Shown: positions 1 through 8,976, counted from the first letter of the stretch. The stretch is DNA of 64,000 nucleotides from Verrucomicrobiota bacterium (GCA_027493615.1 JAOSKK010000039.1:243723-307722), one strand, 5' to 3'. Notes: generated by a model from the sequence alone, not told the origin. Program-made: numbers and translations.

Positions 1-97
1 GGGGGTCGGCCGGGTGATGGTGTCGCTGCGAAGGTCAACAATGCGGTTCATGGCGTGCGCAAGAGCGGACCACGGTGGGCGATTCCGGAAGGCGGTG

Positions 98-3000
98 TCA
101 ATGCCCGCCGCGACTTCGCGAAGGTGCGGATTGGGCCTCGACGACGCGCAGGCCAGGCCGCGAAGGCGGCACCCCTTGGGCGTCCTCGATCAGCGCCTGC
201 AAATCGCGGCGTGGCCGTGCCCAAGCCTGATCCACAGCCGCCCTCACCCGTTCGCGCAAGGCGGCATAGTCGGGGTCGGCCGAGTCGCGATAAACGGGCT
301 CGGCGCAACGGCCCGAACCGCCGGCCTCCCGCGCCAGCGGCGCTGCGAGAAAGCGGCTCCGCTCGGGCTCATGCAGATCGATCCAGTCCAGACGCGAGAT
401 GGCGGTCACGGAATGGCACTCCGCGCAGCGGCGCTCGTGGACGTCGGTGAGCGTCTTGGCCAAATCACGATCAGCCGGCAGGTCGTACGGCGGAGTGTTG
501 GTGCGTTTGTTGACGAACCGGTCGTGGTACGGGGCGTTGGCGTCGATCCACATCGTGAGGGCGAGACGTTCGGACGGTGTCAACTGGACCCGCGCGGCAT
601 GCGGTTCCGCTTCGAGAGTGGCGAGGAGGCGACTCCGCAAGGCGCCGTAGGCGAGGGACGGCGTGATGCTGGCGTCCTGCAGATTGGGTTCGGCCGTCGC
701 GATCACGCCGGTCGCGCGCAGGCTTTCGAAGGCGCGGTTGAAGCCGTATCCGGCCACCAGCCCCCACTCCTTCTCATGCTTGTAGGACCAGTCGGTCAGG
801 CCCCCGGCGAGGTCGAGGCCCCCCGCGGGCTTCAGGCCTGCATGGCACTCGCGGCAATGCCGGTCCACGAGGGGCTGGATATCGCGCAGAAAGCTGACCG
901 GTCGGTCGCCCCAAGGGGGCAGGAGCGGTTCGGGTGGCGGCCGGGAAGCCGCCAGCGGAGGCGACCCGGCGCGGGGCGCGATGCCGCGCGTCTCGTGGCA
1001 GCCGGCACAGGCACGTTGTTCGCCCGGTTGGAAGCTGATGAAGCTGCGCATGCGGCGGAGTTCGCGACGTTCCTCGTCGAGCAACTGGAAGTAAACGGCG
1101 GTGTCGGGCGGAACCCGGAAATGGGCGCTGCCATCCGGGAGCACCGGCACGTCGCCGAGGATGCGCACGGGGGTCCAGTTGACGAGGTGAACGCCCTTCT
1201 CGCCGTACCGCTGTCCCCCGAGTTCGTTGTCGTAGGGCCACCCGATCGGCTCCGCAATCCGGAGGTAACGGATGCGGCCGGCCAGTTCCTCGCTGCCGAA
1301 GCTGGCATCGCTCAGAATGCAGGTGGCGTGGTCGGCCGCGAGATCGATCGACTCCGGCAGGATGGCCGGCCGCGGCCGGGGACGGAGCGGGATGGGAATG
1401 AAGCTCGAGATGTGCGGGTCGCGGTACACGAGTTCCTTGTTGCCGAAGACATCGATCAGGTACAGGGCATAGCCCGCGGGTTCGGTCTGCTTGCCGTAGT
1501 TGTAGGCGACAAGGAACAACTGCTCCGAAAGGGCCCAGGGCGTCGAGTAGAAGCCACCGCCATCCGGCACGCCGCCGCCCGGCACGATCACGCCGTCCAT
1601 GCCGCCCTCGGGCGGATTCACCCCCGGGGTGAGGATTTGGATGCCGCGCGGTTCGTTGATGCCGAGCGAGACATCCACGACCACCAGCGGCCCCACGGCG
1701 AGCGTGTGATGGCCGGTGGCAATGGCCACCAGCTTGCGGCTGGCGGGGATGGAGCGGACATCCTCGAGCGCCCACGGATCCACAAAGTGCTGCTTGAAAA
1801 TCGCATCGGCGGCGGTGCCGTCGGGCCGCACCACCCAAAGGGACTGCAGGTAGGCCCAGCTCCGCTCGTGATATTCCCAGCGGGTGTAGGCGATCATGCC
1901 GTCGTCCAGCGTGTGCGGCAGGTAATCGCCGTCCTTGTTGACGCTCAGCCGGCGGATGCCCTGGCCATCGGGCTTCATCACGTACAGGTTGCAGCTCGTT
2001 TCGTCCTTGTCGTATTCGTTGCACTGCAGCGAGGTCCCGCAACGCTCCGATACGAACACGATGTCACCATTGGGCGCGTAGGTCGGGTCCAGATCACTCC
2101 ATTCGCCGTCGGTCAACTGCCGCAACCAGCGGCCGTCCAGCGCAACTTCGAAGAGGTGGATCGGTTCCTCCGTGCGACGCAGGTGATAGCTCCGGGCGCG
2201 GTCCAGCCAGCCTTCCGGAGGCGAATCACTCTTCGCCTTCGCGTAGCCGAACACGGCACGATCGCCGTCCCACCAGAGGTCCATCCCGTGCACGTGCCCC
2301 GGACCCAGGGCCCCGTTGAGCACAGACCGCACCGTGAGATCAGCCCCGGGCCTGGCCAACGCCGGGAACAAACCTCCGCTCGCGCCGCTGGACAACACGC
2401 ACAAATCCCCGCCCGGCCGCGAAACCCACGGCATGTGGTTCAGGCACACATCGGGATAGGTCTCCTGCGTAAACCGCTTCACGAACAGGAGCCGGTCGAG
2501 GTTCAAGAGCGGATGCCCGAACAGGAGGCGCCGCACCGTCCGGCGCGCTTCCAGGTACACGGCTTGGGCGGCATCGGGCGTGGGGGTCGAGCCCAGCGTG
2601 TGCAGGGCCCGCTCGACACGGTCCAGGGCAAACTCGCCCTCGGTGACGTCCAGTCCCCCCTGCGCCATCGTCCGCGCCAGGCGCCGGCCGCGTTCCAGGA
2701 CCTCCGCCGTGGGGAACAGCGGCCCGGGATCATCGCCGGGGCGCCGCTTCACCGTGGACCACTCGCTGAGGCTGCTCTGGTCGGCCAACTGGTGCAGCGC
2801 CAGGTTGCGGTCCGGCTCTGCGCGGCTGTAAACCTCGACCTCGTCCAGGTGAAAGAAGAGCGGCTGCGTCGAAGGCACCTCCAGGCGGATGTAGCGTGCG
2901 CGAACACTTCCCTCGGAGAACCGCACCTCGAGCGGGCCGCCGCCCGACACGCCGCCGAAATGCCGTCCTTGATTGTCGTGGCGCAAGGTCCACGCCCCGG

Positions 3001-3409
3001 GCACCTCGGCAGTCAGGATACGCAGCGTATCTGCGTTGTGCAGACCCGGGGCGTAGTCGAGGCGGTTGTAGACGACGATACGGTCCAGCTCGCTCGCCGC
3101 GCCGAGATCCACCTGCCACCACGGGTTCGCGTCGGCGCCGGTGTGGAAGCCGTAACGACCGTCCTTGACGCCGTCGCAAGCCCCGGCGGCATCCGTGTGC
3201 GTCGTCAACGGCACCCGTGCGGCGCGCAGCGCGGCCGCCTGCTGCAGCCAATCCTCTTCGACGAGCGCCCACCACTGCGCGCTGGCGAGCGTCTCGTCAC
3301 GCGGTGAACTGTGCTCGGGAGTGGGCGTCACGGCCGACGCGGGCCAGGACAACAGCAGCACCGCGAAACATACCGCAGCCGGCCCAACCCGGTCTTGGTT
3401 GGTGTTCAT
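98..3409 (-). CDS. Secreted HzsA-related discoidin and c-type cytochrome protein
   Basis: Encodes a 1103-residue exported protein. Residues 1-27 look like a signal peptide (hydrophobic stretch ending WPASA). About 50-190 is an F5/8 type C (discoidin) domain that begins with WWQVDLG. The middle, about 280-760, resembles the beta-propeller of the hydrazine synthase alpha-subunit-related family. Three CxxCH haem-binding motifs follow near residues 800 (CAGCH), 850 (CRECH) and 993 (CAECH), the last two in a cytochrome-c-like C-terminal part. Such proteins are common in Planctomycetes and Verrucomicrobia, and their reaction is unknown. True hydrazine synthase activity is unlikely, because no HzsB/HzsC partner is present. 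The periplasmic, glycan- or surface-binding redox role is inferred. The frame is open throughout. Confidence 0.88.
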   Translation of the reverse strand: MNTNQDRVGPAAVCFAVLLLSWPASAVTPTPEHSSPRDETLASAQWWALVEEDWLQQAAALRAARVPLTTHTDAAGACDGVKDGRYGFHTGADANPWWQVDLGAASELDRIVVYNRLDYAPGLHNADTLRILTAEVPGAWTLRHDNQGRHFGGVSGGGPLEVRFSEGSVRARYIRLEVPSTQPLFFHLDEVEVYSRAEPDRNLALHQLADQSSLSEWSTVKRRPGDDPGPLFPTAEVLERGRRLARTMAQGGLDVTEGEFALDRVERALHTLGSTPTPDAAQAVYLEARRTVRRLLFGHPLLNLDRLLFVKRFTQETYPDVCLNHMPWVSRPGGDLCVLSSGASGGLFPALARPGADLTVRSVLNGALGPGHVHGMDLWWDGDRAVFGYAKAKSDSPPEGWLDRARSYHLRRTEEPIHLFEVALDGRWLRQLTDGEWSDLDPTYAPNGDIVFVSERCGTSLQCNEYDKDETSCNLYVMKPDGQGIRRLSVNKDGDYLPHTLDDGMIAYTRWEYHERSWAYLQSLWVVRPDGTAADAIFKQHFVDPWALEDVRSIPASRKLVAIATGHHTLAVGPLVVVDVSLGINEPRGIQILTPGVNPPEGGMDGVIVPGGGVPDGGGFYSTPWALSEQLFLVAYNYGKQTEPAGYALYLIDVFGNKELVYRDPHISSFIPIPLRPRPRPAILPESIDLAADHATCILSDASFGSEELAGRIRYLRIAEPIGWPYDNELGGQRYGEKGVHLVNWTPVRILGDVPVLPDGSAHFRVPPDTAVYFQLLDEERRELRRMRSFISFQPGEQRACAGCHETRGIAPRAGSPPLAASRPPPEPLLPPWGDRPVSFLRDIQPLVDRHCRECHAGLKPAGGLDLAGGLTDWSYKHEKEWGLVAGYGFNRAFESLRATGVIATAEPNLQDASITPSLAYGALRSRLLATLEAEPHAARVQLTPSERLALTMWIDANAPYHDRFVNKRTNTPPYDLPADRDLAKTLTDVHERRCAECHSVTAISRLDWIDLHEPERSRFLAAPLAREAGGSGRCAEPVYRDSADPDYAALRERVRAAVDQAWARPRRDLQALIEDAQGVPPSRPGLRVVEAQSAPSRSRGGH

Positions 3410-3420
3410 GGCTCGGCGAT

Positions 3421-3443
3421 CGCCTCCTCACGTCGGCGCCTAC
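3421..3443 (-). repeat. GTAGGCGCC-family repeat, single arm
   Basis: This is a perfect copy, on the minus strand, of the 23-base arm seen at six other places in the window. It lies just 5' of the HzsA-like gene. No partner arm is present here. Confidence 0.85.
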
Positions 3444-3585
3444 GGTGGGCAGCAAGACCCGGGCGGCTGACGTGCCGCGCCATCTGGACTGCGTCGCCCG
3501 GGGTGCTCATGGGTGTGACGTTACGGACGCTCCCCGGTCGGCCGCAACGGAAAAGCAGCCCGAATGGAGACCCTCCCCCTCCCGG

Positions 3586-3616
3586 ATTCTCCGTCGATTA
3601 CGAACATCGGGGATTG
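3586..3616 (+). repeat. ATTACGAACATCGGG-family repeat, single arm
   Basis: Reads CGATTACGAACATCGGGGAT, a near copy of the arm that forms a perfect 25-base inverted repeat at 19531-19608. Only one arm is present here. Confidence 0.75.
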
Positions 3617-3747
3617 GGCCGAGAGGATCTTCGGCGCCCGCCTCGTCTTACCGAATGCGGCAGGTGCCGCGCGGGACCGGTTTCCGGCGCGGTCGAGGTT
3701 CGAAAACTGCTTGGTGCTTCGGCTGGTCTTCGCCGAGACTGCGGCCC

Positions 3748-5106
3748 ATGTCGAGCGACCCATCGAACGACCGATCCGCGTCGGCGCTCTTCCCGCGTCT
3801 GGCCCCGGTCCGCCAGCTCTTGCCGGAGTCCCCGGTCCTGGACATATCGGCGGTGGTGCGGGAAGAGCTTGGGCCGGTCGCGCGGCGGCTGAAGCCCGGG
3901 GCGCGTGTGGCGGTGGCCGTGGGAAGCCGTGGCATCTCCCGGCTGCAGGAGCTGGTGGCGGCCGTGCTGGAGTGTCTGCGGGTCACGGGGGCCCGGCCGT
4001 TTGTGGTGCCCGCCATGGGCAGCCACGGCGGCGGGACGGCGGAAGGACAGATCGCGTTGCTCGGGGAGTACGGCGTGACCGAGGCTGCCCTGGGCGTGCC
4101 CATCCGCGCGTGCATGGACGTGGAAGAGATCGGCCACACGCCCGAGGGCCTGCCGGTGGTGGCGAGCGTCGAGGCTGTGCGGGCCGACGCTATTGTGCTG
4201 GTCAACCGGATCAAACCGCACACCGACTTTGGCGGCGACCTGGGCAGCGGCTTGCTGAAGATGTTGGTGGTGGGCCTGGGCAAGCGGGTTGGTGCCGCCC
4301 GGTTTCACGCCGCGGCCTCGCGACTGGGCTACCTGGCTGTGCTGCGGCGATTCGGGGCGGTGGCGAGCCGGCGGTTGCCCCTGTTGGCCGGGCTGGCGAT
4401 TGTCGAGAACCAGCGGCATGACCCTGCGCGATTGGCGGTCGTCCTGCCGGAGGACCTCGAGTCGCGCGAGTCGGCGTTGTGTGCCGAGGCGCGGGCCCTC
4501 ATGCCGCGGCTGCCGTTCGACACGGTGGACCTGCTCATCGTGGATCAGATGGGCAAGAACCTGAGCGGAACCGGCATGGACCCGGCGATCATCGGCCGCA
4601 TGATCCACGGCTACAGTCTGGCCGAGGATGTCGAACATCGCACGCCGCATGTCCGCCGGTTGTTTGTGCGCGATCTGACGCCGGAGAGTCATGGCAACGC
4701 CATCGGGTTGGGCCTGGCTGACTTCACCACCACGCGGTTGATTGCGGCCATGGACCGGGCGGTCACGGTGACCAATGCGTTGACGGCGCTTTCGTTGCAG
4801 GGCGCCAAGATTCCCATCGCGTTCGCGACCGACCGCGAAGCGATCGCGGCGGCCCTGACCACGTTGGCCCTGCCCGACCCGCGCCAGGCGCGCGTGGTGC
4901 GAATCGCCGACACCCTCTCGGTCGAGCGGTTCGAGGCCTCGGCGGCTCTGCTTGCGGACGCGGAGTTGCGACCGGACCTCGAGGTGCTGGGACCGGCGCA
5001 GCCGCTGGCCTTTGGGGAAGACGGCAATCTGGCTATCCACTTGCCAAGGGGCGGGGGTGGGGCGATATGTTCGCCCCTCAAGCGGGCCAGTTTAGCTCAG
5101 TGGTAG
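3748..5106 (+). CDS. LarA-like (DUF2088) nickel-pincer-type isomerase family protein
   Basis: A 452-residue protein with the N-terminal fold of the lactate racemase LarA family. Visible motifs are GSRG (59-62), PAMGSHGG (88-95) and RIKPHTDF (about 154-161). LarA enzymes racemise or epimerise 2-hydroxy acids with a nickel-pincer nucleotide. The substrate here cannot be read from sequence, and no larB/C/E genes lie nearby. The ATG at 3748 is chosen because the open frame upstream runs through repeat arms. The stop codon (TAG, 5104-5106) lies inside the downstream tRNA-Thr gene, so the last residues are encoded by tRNA sequence. An indel near the 3' end could also explain that readthrough. Confidence 0.8.
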   Translation: MSSDPSNDRSASALFPRLAPVRQLLPESPVLDISAVVREELGPVARRLKPGARVAVAVGSRGISRLQELVAAVLECLRVTGARPFVVPAMGSHGGGTAEGQIALLGEYGVTEAALGVPIRACMDVEEIGHTPEGLPVVASVEAVRADAIVLVNRIKPHTDFGGDLGSGLLKMLVVGLGKRVGAARFHAAASRLGYLAVLRRFGAVASRRLPLLAGLAIVENQRHDPARLAVVLPEDLESRESALCAEARALMPRLPFDTVDLLIVDQMGKNLSGTGMDPAIIGRMIHGYSLAEDVEHRTPHVRRLFVRDLTPESHGNAIGLGLADFTTTRLIAAMDRAVTVTNALTALSLQGAKIPIAFATDREAIAAALTTLALPDPRQARVVRIADTLSVERFEASAALLADAELRPDLEVLGPAQPLAFGEDGNLAIHLPRGGGGAICSPLKRASLAQW

Positions 5107-5160
5107 AGCATCCGATTTGTAATCGGACGGTCGTCGGTTCAAATCCGACAACTGGCTCCA
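5086..5160 (+). tRNA. tRNA-Thr (TGT anticodon)
   Basis: A 75-base cloverleaf. The acceptor stem GCCAGTT pairs with AACTGGC. The D-arm begins GCTCAGTGGTAGAGC. The anticodon stem TCCGA/TCGGA encloses loop TTTGTAA with anticodon TGT. The T-arm GTCGG/CCGAC encloses TTCAAAT. The CCA tail is encoded. The 5' 21 bases overlap the end of the LarA-like reading frame. The gene marks the left edge of the degenerate 5.2-15 kb region, so it may be an integration site; no attachment repeat was found. Confidence 0.97.
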
Positions 5161-5593
5161 ACTCAAAAACTCCAAGCCCCCAATGACTTACAGCGAATCC
5201 TCAAGCGCATTTGGAGGGTGCATCGGAAGCCTGCTGGGACACTTCTTGGACACTTTCCGGGGTGGCATTCCCCTTTGACGCACGCCGCGTCCAGGCCTAC
5301 CACCGGGAGCGGGTGTCGTGTCGCCCCGTTGACTCCGCGCCGGGCGGTCCGGCGATTCGCGGGCCTCTTGTGCTCCGCGGGGTGCTTCAGCGATCCGGCT
5401 TGGCTGAGGTGATGACCTCGCTCCTCACGTCCGCAGCGCTGCGGCGCGACGAGCTGCCGGTGCGAGCGGTCTGACCGTCAGCAGTCCTGCGGCGGTGAGC
5501 GGTTCGACTTGCGATTCGCGCACGGTCACCACGCCATGGGTGGGTACCAGCTCCCGTCCTGGCACCCCGTGCCGGCCAGCCGGGCAGATTTCA
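5161..5593. other. Degenerate DNA 3' of tRNA-Thr
   Basis: The short open frames here have no recognisable domains. The position just 3' of a tRNA, followed by about 10 kb of broken genes, fits the decayed end of an integrated element. No integrase or direct repeat can be identified. Confidence 0.4.
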
Positions 5594-5765
5594 AACCGCG
5601 GTCAGCACGCGGGCTTGGTCCAGAATGGTATTCGCCCAGTCGCGGTCGAAGAGCCGTTCAGGTGCGGGCGAGTTGCTCCCAGGCCAGGCGCGAGTCCGGC
5701 GTGTTGGCGCCCCCGGCAGCCAGGACCACGCTCCCATGGGTGCTGGCGAACGTCTCGGTTGTCGG
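5594..5765 (-). pseudogene. ECF sigma factor remnant B (N-terminus plus middle segment)
   Basis: Two pieces of a PVC-type ECF sigma factor lie head to tail in different frames. About 5765-5661 encodes an N-terminal stretch (HGSVVLAAGGANTPDSRLAW) like the usual TTRWSVVLAA start of this family. About 5671-5594 encodes APERLFDRDWANTILDQA, like the family segment LFDRRWALTVLEQA that sits between the sigma2 and sigma4 regions. The roughly 90 residues that normally separate them are missing. The pieces absent here are the ones kept in the second remnant at 6709-7370. Confidence 0.6.
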
Positions 5766-6052
5766 GCCGGATTGCACGCACCCTTTCCTACTCCCGGCCG
5801 GGCGAAAGACAAGCATCGATAGGATCCGCCGCCGCCAGCGATTTGTGCAAGGGCGTCCTTTCAGGCCTGAAAACAACAAGCCCATGCAGCCGCGAGCGGG
5901 TCCCGCCGGTTCAACGCGACCACCGATGGCGCAACCGGCCCATGCGTCTGCGCGAAGCCCAGCGGGGAAGTGAAGCGCGACAATAGTGAGGACCGGATCC
6001 AGAGGAAACCCTCGCCATCCGAATCCAAGGGCGGTGGTTTGTCGCGAGAAGC

Positions 6053-6379
6053 ATGCGACAGCTTAAGATCATCATTGAGAAGCACACGGACGGTTACGTG
6101 GCCTACCCGGTGGGGGTCCGAGGGGTGGTTGTAGGTGAGGGCGATACCTACGCTGAGGCCCTTCGCGATGTGCAGTCCGCCCTGCAATTTCATGGCGAGA
6201 GCTTCGAGTTGGTGCGCGAACGGGAACACATTTCGTTACAGCGACGCAATGCAGATGGCAGCATGACCCCACTGACCATACCCAACCATAGCCACCTCAA
6301 AGGGTCGACCTTGCGGGCTATCTGTCGCCAATCGGATATCAACCGGGACGACTTCCTGAAAGCATTCGAGGAGTCCTGA
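6053..6379 (+). CDS. HicB-HicA in-frame fusion (toxin-antitoxin remnant)
   Basis: A 108-residue open frame made of two halves of one toxin-antitoxin pair. Residues 1-46 match the HicB antitoxin start (IIEKHTDGYVAYPVG, then GDTYAEALRDVQSAL). Residues from about 50 on match the HicA mRNA-interferase C-terminal half (FELVREREHISL, then LKGSTLRAICRQS and DDFLKAF). The HicB C-terminus with its DNA-binding part and the first helix of HicA are missing. The HicA histidine survives in REHIS. The likeliest history is a deletion across adjacent hicB and hicA joining the genes in frame. Activity is doubtful because the HicA fold has lost its first strand and helix. Confidence 0.75.
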   Translation: MRQLKIIIEKHTDGYVAYPVGVRGVVVGEGDTYAEALRDVQSALQFHGESFELVREREHISLQRRNADGSMTPLTIPNHSHLKGSTLRAICRQSDINRDDFLKAFEES

Positions 6380-6708
6380 CCGTTGCAGGGCTGACCCGGA
6401 CGCATCTTGGATTCCTAGGCTTCTTGAATTGGCGTTGAAAGAAAGCTGGTGGAACTTGGACGCGTTCCCGAGGAGTTCGCACACCTCCTTGGGCACGCAA
6501 CCACGCCCCTTTTGGTTGAATCGAACGGCGAGGCTTAAGGCGTTCGCAGGCGGTAGAACCGGTTTGAACCCCCAAGAGACACCTCGACCGTGGCTTGGTG
6601 ACTTGCGACGACGAGCGGCGCTTCCACGGGCTCCCACGGGCCATTCGGGCTTGCTGCCTGGTGGGGAGCATAACCTTCCGCACGCGCCTGGTTCGCGTGG
6701 TTTGCGGT
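6380..6708. other. No gene recognised
   Basis: These 329 bases lie between the HicB-HicA fusion and the sigma remnant. Frames on both strands lack recognisable motifs. The stretch is treated as decayed DNA. Confidence 0.5.
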
Positions 6709-7370
6709 TCAGCGAGGATCATTCGGCTCACCATCGGCGATCAGATCAACCAGGTGACGCCACTCGGCCTCCAGTTCGGGCGGGGTGCAAACTGTCCAGG
6801 CCATTTCCTCGCGGACGAGGGCGCGCAGCCGCTGCCGGAAGCGGAACACCCGCTTCGGCATCTGGCTGGCGCGCAACCCGAGGGCCGTGGCCGCCTGGTC
6901 GTATCCGCCGGGATCGGGCGAACGGAACAAGAACGGGCGAAGCAGCCGGTATTGGGACGACTTGCCCTCGGCGGGGAGTTCCTGGTCCGTTTCCGGCAGG
7001 GGGAACGAATTCGACACCGCCGCCGCGCTTGAGGGCATGGCGATGGTCGTGGTCATTGGCCAGGAAATGCCCGAACGAAGCCAGCAGGAAACTGCGAAAC
7101 CGTCCGCGTTCGGGCGTGGTCTGACGCAGGGCCGTCTTGTCGATCAAGCGGGCGAAGAAGCCTTGGACGAGGTCCTGGGCGTCCTCGTGGTCGAGGCCGC
7201 GACGGCGGGCATGACTGTAAAGGGGCTGCCTGGGCGGGAGCGGCGCGGCTGGACGGCCAGGCATAATCGAGATCATAAGCAAGGACTGGAGGAAGCCAAG
7301 CGGGTTTGTGGGCCGCCCGGCAGAGGCGGCAGAGGGTGGTGACGAATTCGCCGCATCGTTGGAGCATGTC
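6709..7370 (-). pseudogene. ECF sigma factor remnant A (sigma2 and sigma4 parts)
   Basis: Remnant of a PVC-type ECF RNA polymerase sigma factor spread over at least two frames. About 7367-7315 encodes a short N-terminal piece (FVTTLCRLCRA). About 7225-7015 encodes sigma region 2 (RRRGLDHEDAQDLVQGFFAR, then GRFRSFLLASFGHFLAN and KRGGG). About 6960-6709 encodes region 4 (LRPFLF, ALGLRASQMPKRVFRFRQRL, REEMAWTVCTPPELEAE). The family segment between KRGGG and the region-4 start is missing, and extra sequence sits near 7230-7310. The gene cannot give a working sigma factor as it stands. Confidence 0.75.
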
Positions 7371-7917
7371 GGGTTCGGGCAGGGCGTCGGGCGTGGGCGC
7401 GACATTCGCGGATCATCCTGCGGGGGAATGAGCCTGCGGGCATCGGTCGCGGACTGGGAGTTGGCCGTCAGCGGGCCCACGGAGGCGCTGTCTCCGGGCT
7501 TGTACGGGTAGCGCCTTCGGAGGTTGGAGCGGCCCCGAGGTTCGCGAGTCGTCTGGAACGTCCCGGCGGGCACACGCGGAACCGCCGATGTCCACGCGTC
7601 GGGCTCGCAGGGTACGGGGCCGTTGGGTTGAGCCGTGAGCAGCGAGCCTCCATCCGCCATCCCGCTGGACAGACTGTCATCAATGAATATGATGGACACA
7701 AGTACGCGCGGACATCATTCGTGTTCCGAAGGCGAAGCGGTCGGCGGCCTGCTGTGGGTGGCTTGCAACGGGATGGGAGTCAGGATGCGATCGGGCCGAA
7801 GAATGTTCCGAACGATTGTCCTCCGGCGCGGCGTTCGTTCGTCGTTGTGGTGTGCGGGCACGTCGGCCGGCGTCCACGGGATCGATTAAACAAGAACGAA
7901 CAACGAAACGGCAAACG
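7371..7917. other. No gene recognised
   Basis: About 550 bases between the sigma remnant and a small secreted-protein remnant. Open frames on both strands show no known domain. A short locally AT-richer tract precedes 7918. Confidence 0.5.
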
Positions 7918-8069
7918 ATGACAACGAAGGTACTCCTCGGCCTGGCAGGCCTCTTAGTCTCGTTTCCTGTGGTGGTTCCCCGCAGTTGGGACTGACCTTT
8001 GAACTTCGTCCGCTCGAGTCGGCGCGGACCTCTGCCTACAACGTGGTGAACGAGACCCCCACCCGGTAA
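7918..8069 (+). pseudogene. Possible remnant of a small secreted protein
   Basis: From ATG 7918 the frame encodes a signal-peptide-like start (MTTKVLLGLAGLLVSFPVVV) and stops at 7995. A second frame continues with QLGLTFELRPLESARTS to a TAA at 8069. This fits an exported protein whose body was deleted or frameshifted. The product is unknown. Confidence 0.3.
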
Positions 8070-8077
8070 ACCCTCCG

Positions 8078-8539
8078 ATGAACTCAGCATCCAAGCGAAG
8101 CCCCGCAGTGGCCGCGGGGGCAGCCCGCGACGCAGGCATCAGCCGGTACGCCACGAGCCAGACGCCAGAGCTGGCCGCAGTTTGTCAGGGACTGCGGGCC
8201 GAGATCGAGGCCACCCTGCCTCGAGCGGAATCGAAGATCTGGCATGGCGCCCCGGTGTGGTTCCTCGAGGGCTACCCCGTGGTCGGTTACTCCATCAAGG
8301 CGGGCAAGGTCTCCCTGCTTTTTTGGAATGGTCGGGCGCTGGGCGAACCCGCACTCCAGCCGGTGGGGAAACACTTCGCCGCCGAACTGGTGTTCACGGA
8401 GGTCTCGGAACTCGACCGTGCCGCGATTCGGCGAATGCTCGTCAGGGCCGGCCAGCACGTTTTCAAAGACTACGCCGCGCTTCGTGGAAAGCGCGGCACG
8501 AAGCCAACCCGGCAACGCAAGCCCCAACGCACCCCATGA
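8078..8539 (+). CDS. DUF1801 domain-containing protein
   Basis: A 153-residue intact protein. Residues about 35-140 match the DUF1801 (YdhG-like) fold, with KIWHGAPVWFLEGYPVVGYS and VSLLFWNGRAL as the clearest parts. The function of the family is unknown. The Lys/Arg-rich tail (RGKRGTKPTRQRKPQR) is probably disordered. The stop overlaps the ATG of the next reading frame (ATGA, 8536-8539), so the two were once translationally coupled. Confidence 0.8.
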   Translation: MNSASKRSPAVAAGAARDAGISRYATSQTPELAAVCQGLRAEIEATLPRAESKIWHGAPVWFLEGYPVVGYSIKAGKVSLLFWNGRALGEPALQPVGKHFAAELVFTEVSELDRAAIRRMLVRAGQHVFKDYAALRGKRGTKPTRQRKPQRTP

Positions 8540-8976
8540 ATCTGCCGGATTCCACCCACGAACACCTGCGGCTCATTCGCGGCAGACACTGGAATCGGGG
8601 TCTGTCCCCGGCCGAACTGCAGCGGGGGATGACGAGATTCCACGATCGGGTGGACGACCTCACCCGACGCGGGGTCCACCGCGGCGCCCAGCCGCTGGTC
8701 GAGGGCTTGACGCGCGCCGCCGCGGCCACTTATGCCCGCTACGGGATTCGCGTGAACTGTGTTGCGCCCGGACTGGTGCAGACGCCGTTGAGCCAGTTCC
8801 TTATCGCCAATGAAGTGGCGCGCAAAGCGTCCGTGGCGCTGTAGCCAGTCGGGCGTTTGGGCGAGCCGGGCGACATCGCGTCGGCCATTGGCTGGCTGTT
8901 GTCGCCCGAGCAAACCTGGGTCACCGGCCAGGTGCTCCACGTGGATGGCGGTCTGTCCACCGTGCAAGCGCGATAG
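8536..8976 (+). pseudogene. YCII-like / short-chain dehydrogenase chimera with nonsense codon
   Basis: A single frame joins two unrelated pieces. Residues 1-56 resemble a YCII-related protein (IRGRHWNRGLSPAELQRGMT ... RGAQPL). From about 57 on it is the C-terminal third of an SDR oxidoreductase (VEGLTRAAAATYARYGIRVN, CVAPGLVQTPL). The SDR catalytic Tyr-Lys region is absent. An in-frame TAG at 8842-8844 interrupts it, yet the same frame continues with PVGRLGEPGDIASAIGWLLS and VTGQVLHVDGGLSTV to a TAG at 8974-8976. The gene is therefore both fused by deletion and broken by a nonsense mutation. Confidence 0.75.

Larger units (their letters stand above)
3410..3747. other. Intergenic region with two palindromic repeat half-elements
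   Basis: This 338-base gap lies between divergent genes. It holds one arm of the GTAGGCGCC repeat family (3421-3443, minus sense) and one arm of the ATTACGAACATCGGG family (about 3586-3616). No convincing gene is seen; open frames here have no recognisable product. Confidence 0.7.

Noticed and set aside
14..3307. Long plus-strand reading frame antisense to the HzsA-like gene
   Set aside because: It is the mirror of a high-GC gene with signal peptide and haem motifs on the other strand; the plus-strand protein has no recognisable domain.
3217..3747. N-terminal extension of the LarA-like protein
   Set aside because: The extra residues are read from repeat arms and antisense to the HzsA-like gene; ATG 3748 fits the family start.
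5161..5600. Integrase gene and att repeats next to tRNA-Thr
   Set aside because: No tyrosine recombinase motif and no repeat of the tRNA 3' end were found in the window.
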